64,000 bases of DNA, from contig NC_051132.1 in NCBI RefSeq assembly GCF_014839805.1, positions 3,162,001-3,226,000 on the forward strand, read 5' to 3'. The DNA comes from Manduca sexta. Lineage: Eukaryota; Arthropoda; Insecta; Lepidoptera; Sphingidae. The notes below the pieces were generated by a model. The model was given only the letters and a program-made list of their open reading frames with translations, did not search any database and was not told the origin of the DNA. Positions 11,997 to 22,710 of the stretch are shown here, one piece after another; the first letter of the stretch is position 1, and each line of letters opens with the position of its first letter. Made by a program: the position numbers and the translations under genes.

Positions 11997-12682
11997 GTGA
12001 AAATAAACCCATCAACTTTAGCTTCGATGTTAAATTTGTGTTTTGACGTAGTTTCGTAAAATTTTTTCAGCACGAGGTTTATTAAATTTGGGGTTATAGT
12101 AACTAAAGACTCATTTGAACATACATTTAATTCAAAATAATAACACCTAATAGACTTATTTAGTTTGAACATTAATTATACCCTTCTAAAATTTAGTTTT
12201 TACCTCTACCGATGATTTCTCTGGTGGTAATTTGACGAAAAGAAGTAATACGAGTAAAAAAGTAATTTAAAAAATCAAATAGCTTGTAGAATAATTCGCG
12301 TTAAAAGAAATTCGAGGAAAAGGGTCGTAGAAAGCATCTATGTTATAAAATACCGTAGCGAACGCGAGGAATAATAGCACTAAAATTCACAATAGACCGT
12401 CAGCCACGAGCTCTTGTCCGAGTGACGCGCAAAACCTTTTATAAAATTGTAAAACAGTGCTATCTTTGTCAATATTTCGCACAAACCAAAGACAGAAAAA
12501 TACTTGTTTAGTAACGAATGTTTTCAAAACACGGAGGTTCATTTTCCTCATAAATTTGTGTACCATTTATTATTTTTGGAATTTATCAAAACGATATCTA
12601 TAATCCGAGATTCAATTTTCAATTCTCTTCATTTATAATAAAGCTGAAAATAGCAACTAATTCTAATACTTCTTATTTTGTA

Positions 12683-12917
12683 CGGGCACGACAAAGTGGT
12701 CCCACTGCGCTTGATGGTAAGTGGAGTGGGGTCCAATAGAACGTCGACTGGCGAGAGATGATTACCCCTCGCCAGTCGACACAATTATGCCGGCCTGTCA
12801 GGATATACACAAGCTGATCCCGGAACGCGACATACTTATGTATGGTACTATGGAGATTTAGCACCTTGTGGTGATCGCTATCCAGACGGATATAAAATAT
12901 ATCCTACCACCAGCACA
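12683..12917 (+). mobile_element. Repeat family C, most complete copy
   Basis: Reads CGGGCACGACAAAGTGGTCC, CTTGATGGTAAGTGGAGTGG, an internal GTCGACTGGCGAGAG, a complementary CTCGCCAGTCGACAC, GATCCCGGAACGCGACATAC, and ends near GGATATAAAATATATCCTACC. The two GTCGAC blocks form an internal inverted repeat. Useful as the reference copy for the family. Confidence 0.75.
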
Positions 12918-13497
12918 TCTATTCATAAATCAAGATATCTGCTGTCGTAACCGCGTCGCACTGCGCCTTCACTAAATCACTAACACTCACTCATTCGAAA
13001 TTAGATCCGGTGTCGGCTTTACCCGGATTTTTGCATACATTTCCTTGAGCCACCCTCACGACAAAAACACTCCAGTGTGGTATTTTAGTTTTTGTTTTAG
13101 CTGCAGCGTTTAAATAGCCGCATGCCAATTGTTAAGTGCTTATTCCTTTGGCAATTTCTTTCGTAAAGGTCTAATTATAGACATGGCACTTTTTCCTCTA
13201 TAATTTTGGGCTTGATTTATTACCACGTTCAGCATTATCATTAGTGAAAAAAAGTAAAACGACTTGGTTTTAAATATTGGTACTATAATATTGTATTATA
13301 AAATTAATATATTATCCGCAATAACTTGTTTTACTAATCTTATTATTTCTAACAATAAATAAATAAGTACAAAGGCCGTAGGATGATAATGTAAAATCTG
13401 GTTTTACATATTTTATTCTTTAACATTAATTATACAAATTCTACATCTAAACAATTGAAATGAAAATTTAAAACGATTTCAATTAAATTATTTTATA

Positions 13498-13687
13498 CTA
13501 GCTTTTGCTCGCGGCTTCGCCCACGTGAAGGAGTTTCCCAGGATTGAACGTAGCCTATATATAACATTCCCAGGGTCTTAAACTATCTCCATACAAAATT
13601 TCATAAAAATCCGTTGAGTAGATTTTGAGAAAATCGATAACATACAGACAGACAGAAAAGGGGACTTTGTGTTATAATATGTATAGA
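13498..13687 (+). mobile_element. Helitron-like non-autonomous repeat
   Basis: Begins ACTAGCTTTTGCTCGCGGCT and runs through TTTCATAAAAATCCGTTGAG and ACAGACAGACAGAAAAGG to a TATAATATGTATAG end. This is a very common lepidopteran repeat type. It ends about 100 bp before the last receptor exon. Confidence 0.7.
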
Positions 13688-13789
13688 GTTGAACTCATTA
13701 CTCTGAGATCTAAATAGCATTCTAAAACCTATCGCCAAAGTTACAACTAATAATAAAACTACATACTAACTTAAAATTATTTGTTACAG

Positions 13790-14353
13790 AGAGATAAATT
13801 ATCATGTATACGTACAGAATCCGACTCTGGTTCAGATAAGCTCTCCTTACGGCAAAGTGCGTCGAAACAAACATTCAAAAACTCAAACCAACAAAGCGAG
13901 AGCTCATCCCAAGGGGACCACAAATGCTGCTGTTTTAAAGAGAAGAAAATCAAACAAAAATACAGGAGCAAAGAAAAGGAGTCAAGGTTTTACAACGAGG
14001 TAACATTTAAGGCGAATTTTAAATATAAGAACACCACACGGAGATCGCAGTCTGTGAAGGAACATGAAAACAACCGTGTTTCATCGCTACGAAGAGAGAC
14101 GAAGACAGCTCAAACGTTGAGCCTCGTTGTTGGTGGATTTGTGGCTTGCTGGCTACCCTTCTTCCTGTACTATCTGCTCACTCCATTTATACCTAGTAAC
14201 TATGTAAATCCAGTACTAATGTACGTTCTTACTTGGTTAGGGTGGTTTAATTCAGCAATAAATCCTTTTATATATGCTTTTTACTCACCAGATTTTAGAG
14301 TAGCCTTTTGGAGATTAACTATTAGGAAATGTATAAGGAATAAACGAAAGTAA
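13790..14353 (+). CDS. TyrR: Tyramine receptor-like GPCR, last exon: ICL3, TM6, TM7, C-terminus
   Basis: Starts after TTATTTGTTACAG in phase 0; TAA at 14351-14353. It begins with most of the third intracellular loop: about 100 residues rich in Ser, Gln and Lys with a CCC cluster, poorly conserved as expected of a signalling and phosphorylation region. RRETKTAQTL then leads into TM6 and places E6.30 at residue 366. TM6 has CWLPFF (383-388, W6.48 and P6.50). TM7 has the NPFIY form of NPxxY (421-425). A basic helix 8 follows, with C444 as a possible palmitoylation site, and the tail ends CIRNKRK. The C-tail is short, as is usual in aminergic receptors. The receptor appears intact and functional. 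Confidence 0.95.
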   Translation, partial: RDKLSCIRTESDSGSDKLSLRQSASKQTFKNSNQQSESSSQGDHKCCCFKEKKIKQKYRSKEKESRFYNEVTFKANFKYKNTTRRSQSVKEHENNRVSSLRRETKTAQTLSLVVGGFVACWLPFFLYYLLTPFIPSNYVNPVLMYVLTWLGWFNSAINPFIYAFYSPDFRVAFWRLTIRKCIRNKRK

Positions 14354-14390
14354 TTGTAAATATTAGGTGGATGTTCATGTTTTTAAATAA

Positions 14391-14725
14391 TTAAGGTTAT
14401 AGCTTAAGGTCCATTTTTCATACATTTTGTTTTACCTTTAATCTGGGTAACTAAACAAGTATTGACAAGTAAAGAATTTAAATTCACATCTAGTTAGTGA
14501 TTAGTTCTGGCAGTTGAAAGAAAAACGTAAAAATAATTAATATGCATGAATATTTCGGCCTTTAAAATTTAATACGACGAAATTTTTTTTTTTTTTTTTC
14601 AACTGCGAGAACTAATCTCTAACTAGACGTGAATTTAAATTCTTTACTTGTCAATACTTGTTTAGTTACCCAGATTAAAGGTGAAACAAAATGTATGAAA
14701 AATGGACCTTAAGCTATAACCTTAA
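14391..14725. repeat. Long near-perfect inverted repeat in the receptor 3' UTR
   Basis: Left arm 14391-14519 starts TTAAGGTTATAGCTTAAGG, 38 nt after the stop codon. Right arm 14598-14725 ends in its complement. Reading the right arm in reverse complement, I count only four mismatches in about 128 positions. The loop is about 78 nt and ends in a run of 17 T. No terminal motif or target duplication marks it as a known transposon. It could be a local inverted duplication of the 3' UTR, or a foldback element. Confidence 0.93.
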
Positions 14726-14768
14726 GTAAAATCAATAGTGGAAGTTGACTTATAAAATTCAAAGTAAT

Positions 14769-15032
14769 TAACACCTGTGTGTTCATGGGCGCCGGGAGGG
14801 GGTGCAAGGGGGTGTACGTGCACCCCCTTCCCCTGTTCGGGACAAATCACAATAAATAAATGACAATGAGATATATCGACCACAGAGGTTTTATTATGGT
14901 TCAGCAAAATATACAAATAACCGAATTTTATCAAAAAAAAATTATATGTTATGTAGTAAGTACCTACTATAGTGTGTAGATGCAGATGCACCTCCCTAAA
15001 AATAATATCATCGGCGCCCATGTGTGTGTTAT
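14769..15032. mobile_element. Possible MITE-like element with imperfect TIRs
   Basis: TAACACCTGTGTGTTCATGGGCGCC at the left resembles the reverse complement of GGCGCCCATGTGTGTGTTA at the right. The inner edges (GGAGGGGGTGC / GCACCTCC) also match. Inside, AAGGGGGTG and CACCCCCTTC form a small GC-rich hairpin in otherwise AT-rich DNA. Confidence 0.45.
14851..14860 (+). terminator. Candidate poly(A) signal of the receptor gene
   Basis: AATAAATAAA is the first canonical AATAAA after the stop codon; the variant ATTAAA occurs at 14674 inside the right hairpin arm. Use of the 14851 site would keep the whole hairpin in the mRNA. A transposon-internal origin of this motif is possible. Confidence 0.35.
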
Positions 15033-15040
15033 TTTCTTTT

Positions 15041-16412
15041 GAAAATAAACTGATGTTACTTTAACTATAAATTGTTAGTCGATATAAGATCGTAATATTT
15101 CAAACCACTATTATGATTAGGACCTGTTTTTGTGTATTTTGGGTTTCTCCTTAATGTTTATGTATCCCGAACTTTACCTATGAATAATTCATAATAATGA
15201 ACATATCCAAGTAAAACCTAAGTAAGTCATCCTTGAACATTTAATACAACGATATTAGTTTTAGTTATTTTAGAACCGATTTTTCAATTACAAGATACAT
15301 TGTACTATTGCGAATAACATTGCAATATTGTCATATCTATAAAAAAACTGTCAAAATTATAGAATTATTCGCGTAATTTAACAATAAAAAAATCAGCTTT
15401 CAATGATAAAATCTTTATGAAAATATGTATTTACAAAATAAATATGTAGATACGTTTTTAACCCACACATAACAACAGTTTTTACTTAATTTGGTATTCT
15501 GCAGCCATTTCGCTGCACACGAATACATAGAGCAAATTACAAAATGCTAGCATTAATTGGAACCATTTTTCGCTGCACGTGCTATGAAGTACATAGTTTA
15601 ATATAAAGTGGTTTTACGAAACAAAAATGCAGCTCATTTCACATTCTTATTTACATAGACTTTACCACTTCGTATTTAAGAATAGGAGATATAAATATTT
15701 TCGTTTTTCACTCCATCAAAGTCACGTGTGCATTTGATTTTAAATAAAATATAAGACGTTTTTTGTTAAATATTAATATATTGTACAGAACGTTATTAAT
15801 ATAATAATACCATATAATTCCATCATCTATCCTACAATGTCTTTGATTCTCATTCCGGGAACGCTTTCATTCTCAAATGGCACACAGTTGTAATTGATAT
15901 CAGAAAATTAAAGCAGGTAATGCTAATTTAATATAAGTATTAAACGAATTTCGTACCTTAGCTTAAATTTTCCTCTAACATTAAAAGCAGGAAGCTCTTA
16001 ATTAGCCAAAGCTCCATTACCGTCGGTAAGAGGAGTTCCAACAAAGAAAATGTCTATTGTTATTCATTTGGAAAAGTAATTTATTTTGGAAACCCTGAAA
16101 ATGTAGACCTCAAGTTTTGTAATGGTGATTTAAATTTATAATTAGCGTAACACGACTGTAATTCGAATGATTTATATTTATTGCGGGCAAATAGCATTTG
16201 TAACAGTGAATTGAAATTTCGGGTTTCGAAACTTTCCCTACAACTACTTGATACCTTGAAATTTTAATTTTACTGGCACTTGTGTGAACAGAATCTTAAT
16301 TTTCATTGTTAGAAATATCATTGCAAGAAGTCTGCGTTTGGAACTTATTTTATTTAATTGTTTTCAAATCAGACATTAACTTACAAGCTGGACCGATGAT
16401 CTAATGAAATTC
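15041..16412. other. Unassigned AT-rich intergenic DNA
   Basis: No reading frame, RNA gene or repeat recognised. Two short related stretches (ATTTCGCTGCACACGAATAC near 15506 and TTTCGCTGCACGTGCTATG near 15569) suggest a small local duplication. Confidence 0.5.
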
Positions 16413-16413
16413 G

Positions 16414-16518
16414 CAGGAGGTCGCTGGATGCAGGGCGCTTCCAATAGGTAGATCGGGAAATCTTTGTGGGAGGCCCATGTTCAGCAGTGGACATCTTGCG
16501 GCTGATAATGATGATAAT
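16414..16518 (+). mobile_element. 3' end of an RTE-like LINE
   Basis: Contains GGAGGTCGCTGGATGCAGGG, GGAGGCCCATGTTCAGCAGT and a GCGGCTGATAATGATGATAA tail. This is the codons of the LINE C-terminus followed by its short repeat tail. The element is 5' truncated. Confidence 0.7.
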
Positions 16519-17904
16519 GATATCTACCACTCAGTTACCTGACAGTGGTTTAATATTTGAACCAGTCCTTAACTTATCTAATACTATGTTTACTACTGAA
16601 TCTACATTCCATTAATTCTTTTACGGAATAACAACACTATACCTTTTCACTTTATTTTGAAAGTATATAATAGTATATAATATCAATGTAAGAAAAATAA
16701 GTCAAGAAGCAACTGCTCTTTGAATACCTCAAAACCTTTTCTTTAAGGTCCGCCCGGCAACCATGATTCCTCGTTCTTTGTGATTATTCAGAGGCGTTAT
16801 GATTACTTGCGACCCACATGCTCGTTTCCCCATGTAAGCATCTAGTCTATAGAAGATAATGGTTTCTATATTGTACTACACATTTCTAGAAACGATTTCA
16901 AGTCCATTTTCTTTATCCCTAATACTCTATCGCCGAAGCTGACAAAGATAAATGAATCACTAAGCTAAAGCGAGCACTTGAAGTAGCTATTTGAGCAGAA
17001 ACCGACTCTAATGTCGGTTACTGGAATTCCACTTTCACTTCGATTGGTTAGATCATGCAGTTTTCGAATCCAGTTAATAGCACGTAAGTTGAAGATTGCA
17101 CATAGAATGATGCACTAAGGAATGATACTGTAGTTAACTATAAATGTTACATTTATTAATTCTAAACCCTTCCATTAGAATGTGTAGTTATTTATTTTAC
17201 GTTATAGTTTTGTGTTCCAAATATTACCTCATATATTTAAATGTTAAATGTAATGTAAGAAAGCAATTTATGAACTGTATTATAAGAATTAAGATCTAGT
17301 CATTTTATAAACTATATTGTAACGTATACGTAGTAGACTTAGGTAAAGGAATTTGTGATAAAACATCTAAAAATAAAAGATAGATTGTCCTTATATTTGC
17401 TTGTTTTATTTTCTTAGACATATTTAAATCACACGGTTACTAATGACACCAGGGTTCTAAAAGAAATGAGAGTGGGCATGCTGATGTCTATGAGCAAAGG
17501 ATAAACATGATTCTCGTTTACACATTCCAGAATCATACAACTTATAGAATGAAAGATAATATAAGTATGTTTAACAGTGCCGAAGCGTCGATGGGCGAAG
17601 GGTGATTTTTTTCATAGGGAGTAACAACATAGTACAGGTACTAATGTGCATACATACGGCCTGTAAATAATTTTAATGATAATAAGATTTTATATAAATT
17701 ACGAACGATAAGCCAGCAGGAATCGGATAATATGGACTCTTCGCCACTGGTATATTCCTCTAATGGTCTTATAGAACAAAACGAAACATTTTAGCATATA
17801 TACATTGTGAAGTTTTGAGTCCATCTCCAAGATCCGGAATAAATTGTGACTTTGTTGATCAATTAAAACTTAAAACACACTTACTAGTTGGGATTGAAAT
17901 TTGT
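16519..17904. other. Unassigned intergenic DNA
   Basis: Nothing recognisable; AT-rich, with no frame of coding quality on either strand. Confidence 0.5.
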
Positions 17905-17920
17905 ATCTCATACGATAAAA

Positions 17921-18250
17921 AGCGGCGATAGCCTAGTTGGGTGTAGAACTGACTGCTAAGACGAATGTCCGCAGGTTCAAATCCTAAGGGCACACATCTC
18001 TGACTTTTCTAAAAAATCATGTGTGTATTCTTTGTGAATTTATCGTTCGCTTTAACGGTGAAGGAAAACATCGTGAGGAAACCTGCACATCTGAAAAGTT
18101 CTCTATAGGAATTTCGAATGTGTGTGAAGTCTACCAATCCGCACTAGGCCAACGTGGTGGACTAAGGCCTAATCCCTCTCAGTGGTAGAGGAGGCCCGTG
18201 CTCAGCAGTGGGCAAGTATATAATACAGGGCTGATATTATTATTATTATT
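17921..18250 (+). mobile_element. tRNA-derived SINE (family A), full-length with target duplication
   Basis: The head has an A box in GATAGCCTAGTTGG and a B box GGTTCAAATCC, about 40 bp apart. The body runs through GAAGGAAAACATCGTGAGG and CTAATCCCTCTCAGTGGTAG to an (ATT)n tail. The 9-bp repeat ATCTCATAC at 17905-17913 and 18251-18259 is a target-site duplication. The frames crossing it are not genes. Confidence 0.9.
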
Positions 18251-18259
18251 ATCTCATAC

Positions 18260-19009
18260 AATGATGGAATTTCGTCCTCTCACTTTTTGAGACTGATATA
18301 ATTTAAAAGAAGGGTAAGTAAGTTATGCCTCTGGCTAACATTTCAAGAATAAGGTAACTTATATACCTACAATATTATATACATACATAGGATGATTGAG
18401 GATCAATACGCATACACCCACTGGCCATACAAAAGTTTAATATAAGCAATCAGACCCCTCCGCCTAACACGTCACTAATTAACAAAATCTCATCAAATAA
18501 AAACCAGGCCTGTATAACAAAGACTGAATGACAATGGCGGTCAACTTTTTGCCGGTACATAAAGGACTCATATTTCACACAAGCATTGTTTCCAGTTTTT
18601 GTCTATTCATGTCATTATTGAAACGAGAGGTTTATAAATCACATGTAATTTTATTGAAAAAAATTGTGGAATAATACATTGAATATAATTTAGACAAAGC
18701 TGACAGGACACTTGATAATACATGATCATCATTTCTCAAAATAATAAATACCAGCAAACCCAGAAATACCTTTAGAGAAGAAACGAGGATTAGGAATGGT
18801 GCAGTTACATATAGTCTACATGCTGTTAAACAGTACCTAAGTGTGAAATGTTTGAGAAATCCTAGATCTCTCTGTTATTTCCCATAAACGAATGAAGATG
18901 GGGAATTATTCAAATGATTAAATTTACTTATATATTTCCATGAGATGCCGACTTAGTATTATTTCCTCAAGCCTGTTCATCATCATGTTTAGTTAACTTT
19001 TAAATTTAG
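18260..19009. other. Unassigned intergenic DNA
   Basis: Nothing recognised before the possible micro-exon at 19010. Confidence 0.5.
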
Positions 19010-19062
19010 GGATACCCTACAGCAGGGACATGAATATGGGGCCTACGACGATTCAACAAACG
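19010..19062 (+). CDS. Possible 53-nt micro-exon (speculative)
   Basis: Preceded by a T-rich TTTTAAATTTAG and followed by a consensus donor GTAAGTG at 19063. Two of the three frames are open. One reads DTLQQGHEYGAYDDSTN and leaves phase 1; the other reads IPYSRDMNMGPTTIQQT and leaves phase 0. Neither phase fits the long frames of the exon candidates at 24.9, 26.0 and 41.0 kb, though both can join shorter frames at 41000. No homology recognised. Confidence 0.18.
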
Positions 19063-19223
19063 GTAAGTGTTAATATAAATCCTGCACGAGGAGTGTTGGG
19101 TGTTTTATCGCGGTGTCAAGGGTTTGAATTTACAATGCCTATTACATCAACTACAAAATGTTCGAAACATGCTGGCTCTGTCTTACTTTACATATTAATG
19201 TCAATGTTTATATAATTAATTAC

Positions 19224-19413
19224 TGCATCGGTGATGTAGTTGTATTACGGTATGACAGCGATATTTTGCTTTTCTACTCTGTGTTAGCATGGTCTATAAT
19301 TTGTGCTCGATATGGCCATAGCTCGGCGCCTGTCACATCACGGGACGGATTACACAAGAAAAGTAGGTGCTCCAGTTACGCCCCTGCCTACTTCTCGGGT
19401 ATAAAGACGTGAA
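19224..19413 (+). mobile_element. SINE-B with internal deletion of the B-box region
   Basis: The head ATCGGTGATGTAGTTGTATT runs straight into the body near TTTTGCTTTTCTACTC. TTTGTGCTCGATATGGCCAT and a 3' part with CCCCTGCCTACTTCTCGGGT follow. Confidence 0.65.
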
Positions 19414-22400
19414 TATATTTGCCTCATTATTACTTACTAACTAACCAAACTCATTGTTACAAAGGAGGTAATTTTTAAATAGTATATCTATATAATATGT
19501 GAGTTGAAAACGATATACCTTTCCAGTTTAAACTCAGTTAATAACAAGACTTTAAACCTAAGTTGAATATATAAATTGAATAAATATCGTTTCTTAAAAG
19601 ACATTTTTGAAGTCATAAATCTAAATATACATAAGCAGTGTAATTCATATACGTTTCCAGTTTAATGCCAACTTCAATTACATTTACATTTACCTGCACA
19701 AACGTCTCGTTAAATTTCACGAAGACGGTTGTCTGTTTCATATTTGCGGTTACTGACCGCATTCTCCCCTCAGCCTACGAACTGTGTTCACATACGGAAA
19801 GCAAAATGAAAGAATGATTTTAATATATGCTTTCAGCATAAGTGTTTGCTTAATGAAGAATAACGTGAAATCAACTTTTTCAGTGCATTAATATGTCCAG
19901 AGTAGTTCAACTATTTTTCAAAAAGAAACTAATTCTTATCGTCCTACTAGAAATAAATCCCAGAATACAACAAAACCAAACACAAAGACTAATATAATTG
20001 AGCTAACCAATGTCAAAGAAAAGAATCATTGGCCATTTTGTGTCATAAAAATTTTCCTGTAGAATTTCATAAAGATCGTATAAATAGAATTTGGTCTGCC
20101 AACGATACAATAAAGGAAGCATTTAAGTCTGAATAGGAAAGTAAATTAAAAAGGAAGGGCAGTTGTGGTGTACACTGTGCTAATAGAATTAATGTGACAA
20201 ATACATACATATAATATATAAATAGGTACATAAGAATACATAACAATATATGAATTACAGGCATACAAAATATATACAATATAGGTTTTGGGACAATTGC
20301 AATAGCTTTATCATAAATAGGTAAAGATGTTATAACTCTTTGGTTGGCCTTGAAACATAATATCTCGAATATAACTCCATAGGCATTAATAGTTTGTTGC
20401 TCTTTTATATTATTATTACCAAGGTATGTTCTCTTCATCTTTTACTCTACAAGGATGCTTCGCAGGCCTACGTGTCAAGTAAGGTACAATAGACTTCAAG
20501 GTCTAGCCAGTGGCTTCGATAACTGCACTGAGATAAATTGTGTTTAAATCCGCTCATAATCATCAGCCACATAAAACTCACTGCTGAACATAGGCCTCCC
20601 CCAAAGATTTCCAGACCGACCTGTCGAAAGCCGCCTGCATCCAGTAAGTAAGTGTAATCTGCTCATTTTCATTAAATGCCTAAACATACTACAGATAAAT
20701 GAAATCTATAAAAATGGTTAAATCGTCCAACCAACATTAATAAAACTCAGACTGCCATTTTCAAAGGGATTCCTTCACAAATGCAGTCTGTGGTTTTCCA
20801 TTTATCTCCCATTTGTGGCGCCCCCACAACCGAGGCATTAACCGCAGCGCCGTTAAATCCTTCTTTTATAACTCTTACGGATATATTGTTATTAAAGTCC
20901 AACATCAGTTCATTGACTGTCTATAAACTATGATTTCGAGGGATTATTAAATAGACGTGTGTGGCAAGAATTTTATAGCCTTAATGGACCGATTAAATTA
21001 GATTCCTTCGACTTTACTATGTGGTTCATAGGTATGATTATATACATATATAATTAGTTATTTGATTAAAATAAATGGGTATGGAGTACGTATGGGAAGT
21101 CTCAGTACGCACATACTATGGTAGGATGAACACCTAGTAAGACAAGTTACAAGATGTTCGTAAAAACCTAACTTGCTTCAATCAGGCGTTATGTTGACGG
21201 TTGACTCCCTTATAAATTGCACCCAATGAAATAGAAAGGAAAGTCTATTTTCCAGCTATAGTACGTAGGTACTACGTACATCTAGTAGATGTAGATCTAC
21301 TTACATAAAATAATGTAGAATAGCTCAAAGCACTTTCGGCCAGACTTATTTCTCAGTACTGATCCTCGGTAATACAGTCAATCAATCAGCATCATTCTAC
21401 AATTCGCTTTCGATTTCAAATTCATGATGTCTTTTATCCCCGAAGGAATAGAAACACAATGAAAATATCCCGCTTTTTTACGGATCCTATAGACATAGGG
21501 TTAGGGACGCGGTCTAATGCTCCCTTGGTCATCCAAGGGAGAATTAGCATCATTACTATACTCCCGAGAGTCAACAAGTTGGGACGTGAGACCTGAAAAC
21601 CAACATAACCGTTCGGTCTATGGTGAAAGCGATACCACGTTTTTTCCTTGCGATACAAAACTGTCAGTACACTACCAGTATTATTAAATTTCGAGTAACT
21701 TATCATGTCAATACGTTAACATCATCAAAACATGACTATTGAATGTCCATCAGTCCAAAAGCTATTAAACAGGGCATATCCGTCAATGATAAACAGAGTA
21801 AACAATCGAGCACCCTGTCAACAGCATCAAAGGATCTTAATGGCCGAAATATATCTGCGAGAGACACTGGGGCGGCAGGAAACCCGTCCAATATAGCGTT
21901 GGGGACTTACTAGTAGAATTCAGAGGAGACAGCGTGCATTTATTTTGACTGGAAAATAATAATACCTAGGATTTTGCTGTTAAATTTGTATAGTTTAGTT
22001 AGACTATCTTAACTTATTATACGTGTGCACATGTTTGGAAGTTTGTTAGAGGTCAACGAAGACGCTGGACAGATTTGAATACTTTTCGACATACAAGTAG
22101 ACCAAACTCTGATTTAACTCATCGGTCTGGTCTTATCACCAAACATCACGCATTGGAACTTTTCTCCTGGAGACTTATATGCAAATTTTATCAAATAACT
22201 TTTGTAGTACCAAATAAAGAATAAGGGCCACTAATATAGTGATTAAAAAATATAAATGAACTTAAGTTCCAAAAGTTAAGCGACAAGTTAAACAAATCGC
22301 TCTCCACTCATCCCTTAACAAGGTCTTTATGTAAAACCACCCGATCACGCTGAGTGACATGGAGACAAAAAACGGACGCCATACCGATGTCACGTGAATC

Positions 22401-22540
22401 TCTTCGCACTTCGGCATTCAGTTATTTATGTATAACATCAGCGTCGATACGGCGAAATGTAATCTCTGCTTGCGACATTGATATTTGGGGATAACTTGTT
22501 GGGCCTCTATGTGATGTTGTTGAAAGTATATAGGTATTAA
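19414..22540. other. Mostly unassigned intergenic DNA
   Basis: Only an RTE-like LINE fragment (20566-20640) is recognised. 20752-20880 is GC-richer and open on both strands but lacks splice sites. The 123-codon frame at 20067-20438 (-) is hydrophobic and AT-driven, with no known motif. A 90-codon minus frame at 21434-21706 overlaps TTTTATCCCCGAAGG, a SINE-B tail motif. Confidence 0.5.
20566..20640 (-). mobile_element. 3' end of an RTE-like LINE
   Basis: Reverse-orientation blocks: CTGCTGAACATAGGCCTCCC, CCAAAGATTTCCAGACCGAC and CCTGCATCCAG. Only the last ~75 bp of the element remain. Confidence 0.7.
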
Positions 22541-22710
22541 CAAATGGTGTTAAAGCCCACTATATTGGCCCACGTAAGTTGCGTTCAGCTTCAACAAGAT
22601 CAGTTTGCGTATCCGGTTCCAACAGGCCGACATAATTGTGTCAACTGTTGATCGGTAATCAACTATCATTTGTTGACATTTTATTAGGCCCCACTCCATT
22701 TATCATCAGG
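22541..22710 (-). mobile_element. Repeat family C copy
   Basis: Reverse-orientation blocks: GGTGTTAAAGCCCACTATAT, CCGGTTCCAACAGGCCGACA, TAATTGTGTCAACTG and CCCCACTCCATTTATCATCA. Confidence 0.7.

Larger units (their letters stand above)
11997..13789 (+). other. Intron 3 of the receptor gene (1.8 kb)
   Basis: GTGAAA donor and TTATTTGTTACAG acceptor, phase 0. It contains a family C repeat at 12683-12917 and a Helitron-like repeat at 13498-13687. Nothing else is recognised in 11997-12680 or 12918-13495. Confidence 0.85.

Noticed and set aside
11992..11997. GTAAGG at 11992 as donor of the third exon
   Set aside because: It matches the consensus better than GTGAAA at 11997, but it would join exon 4 in the wrong phase.
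20067..20438. 123-codon minus-strand frame, longest after the receptor exon
   Set aside because: Hydrophobic, Leu/Ile/Phe/Tyr-rich composition follows from AT content; no promoter, splice sites or recognisable motif.
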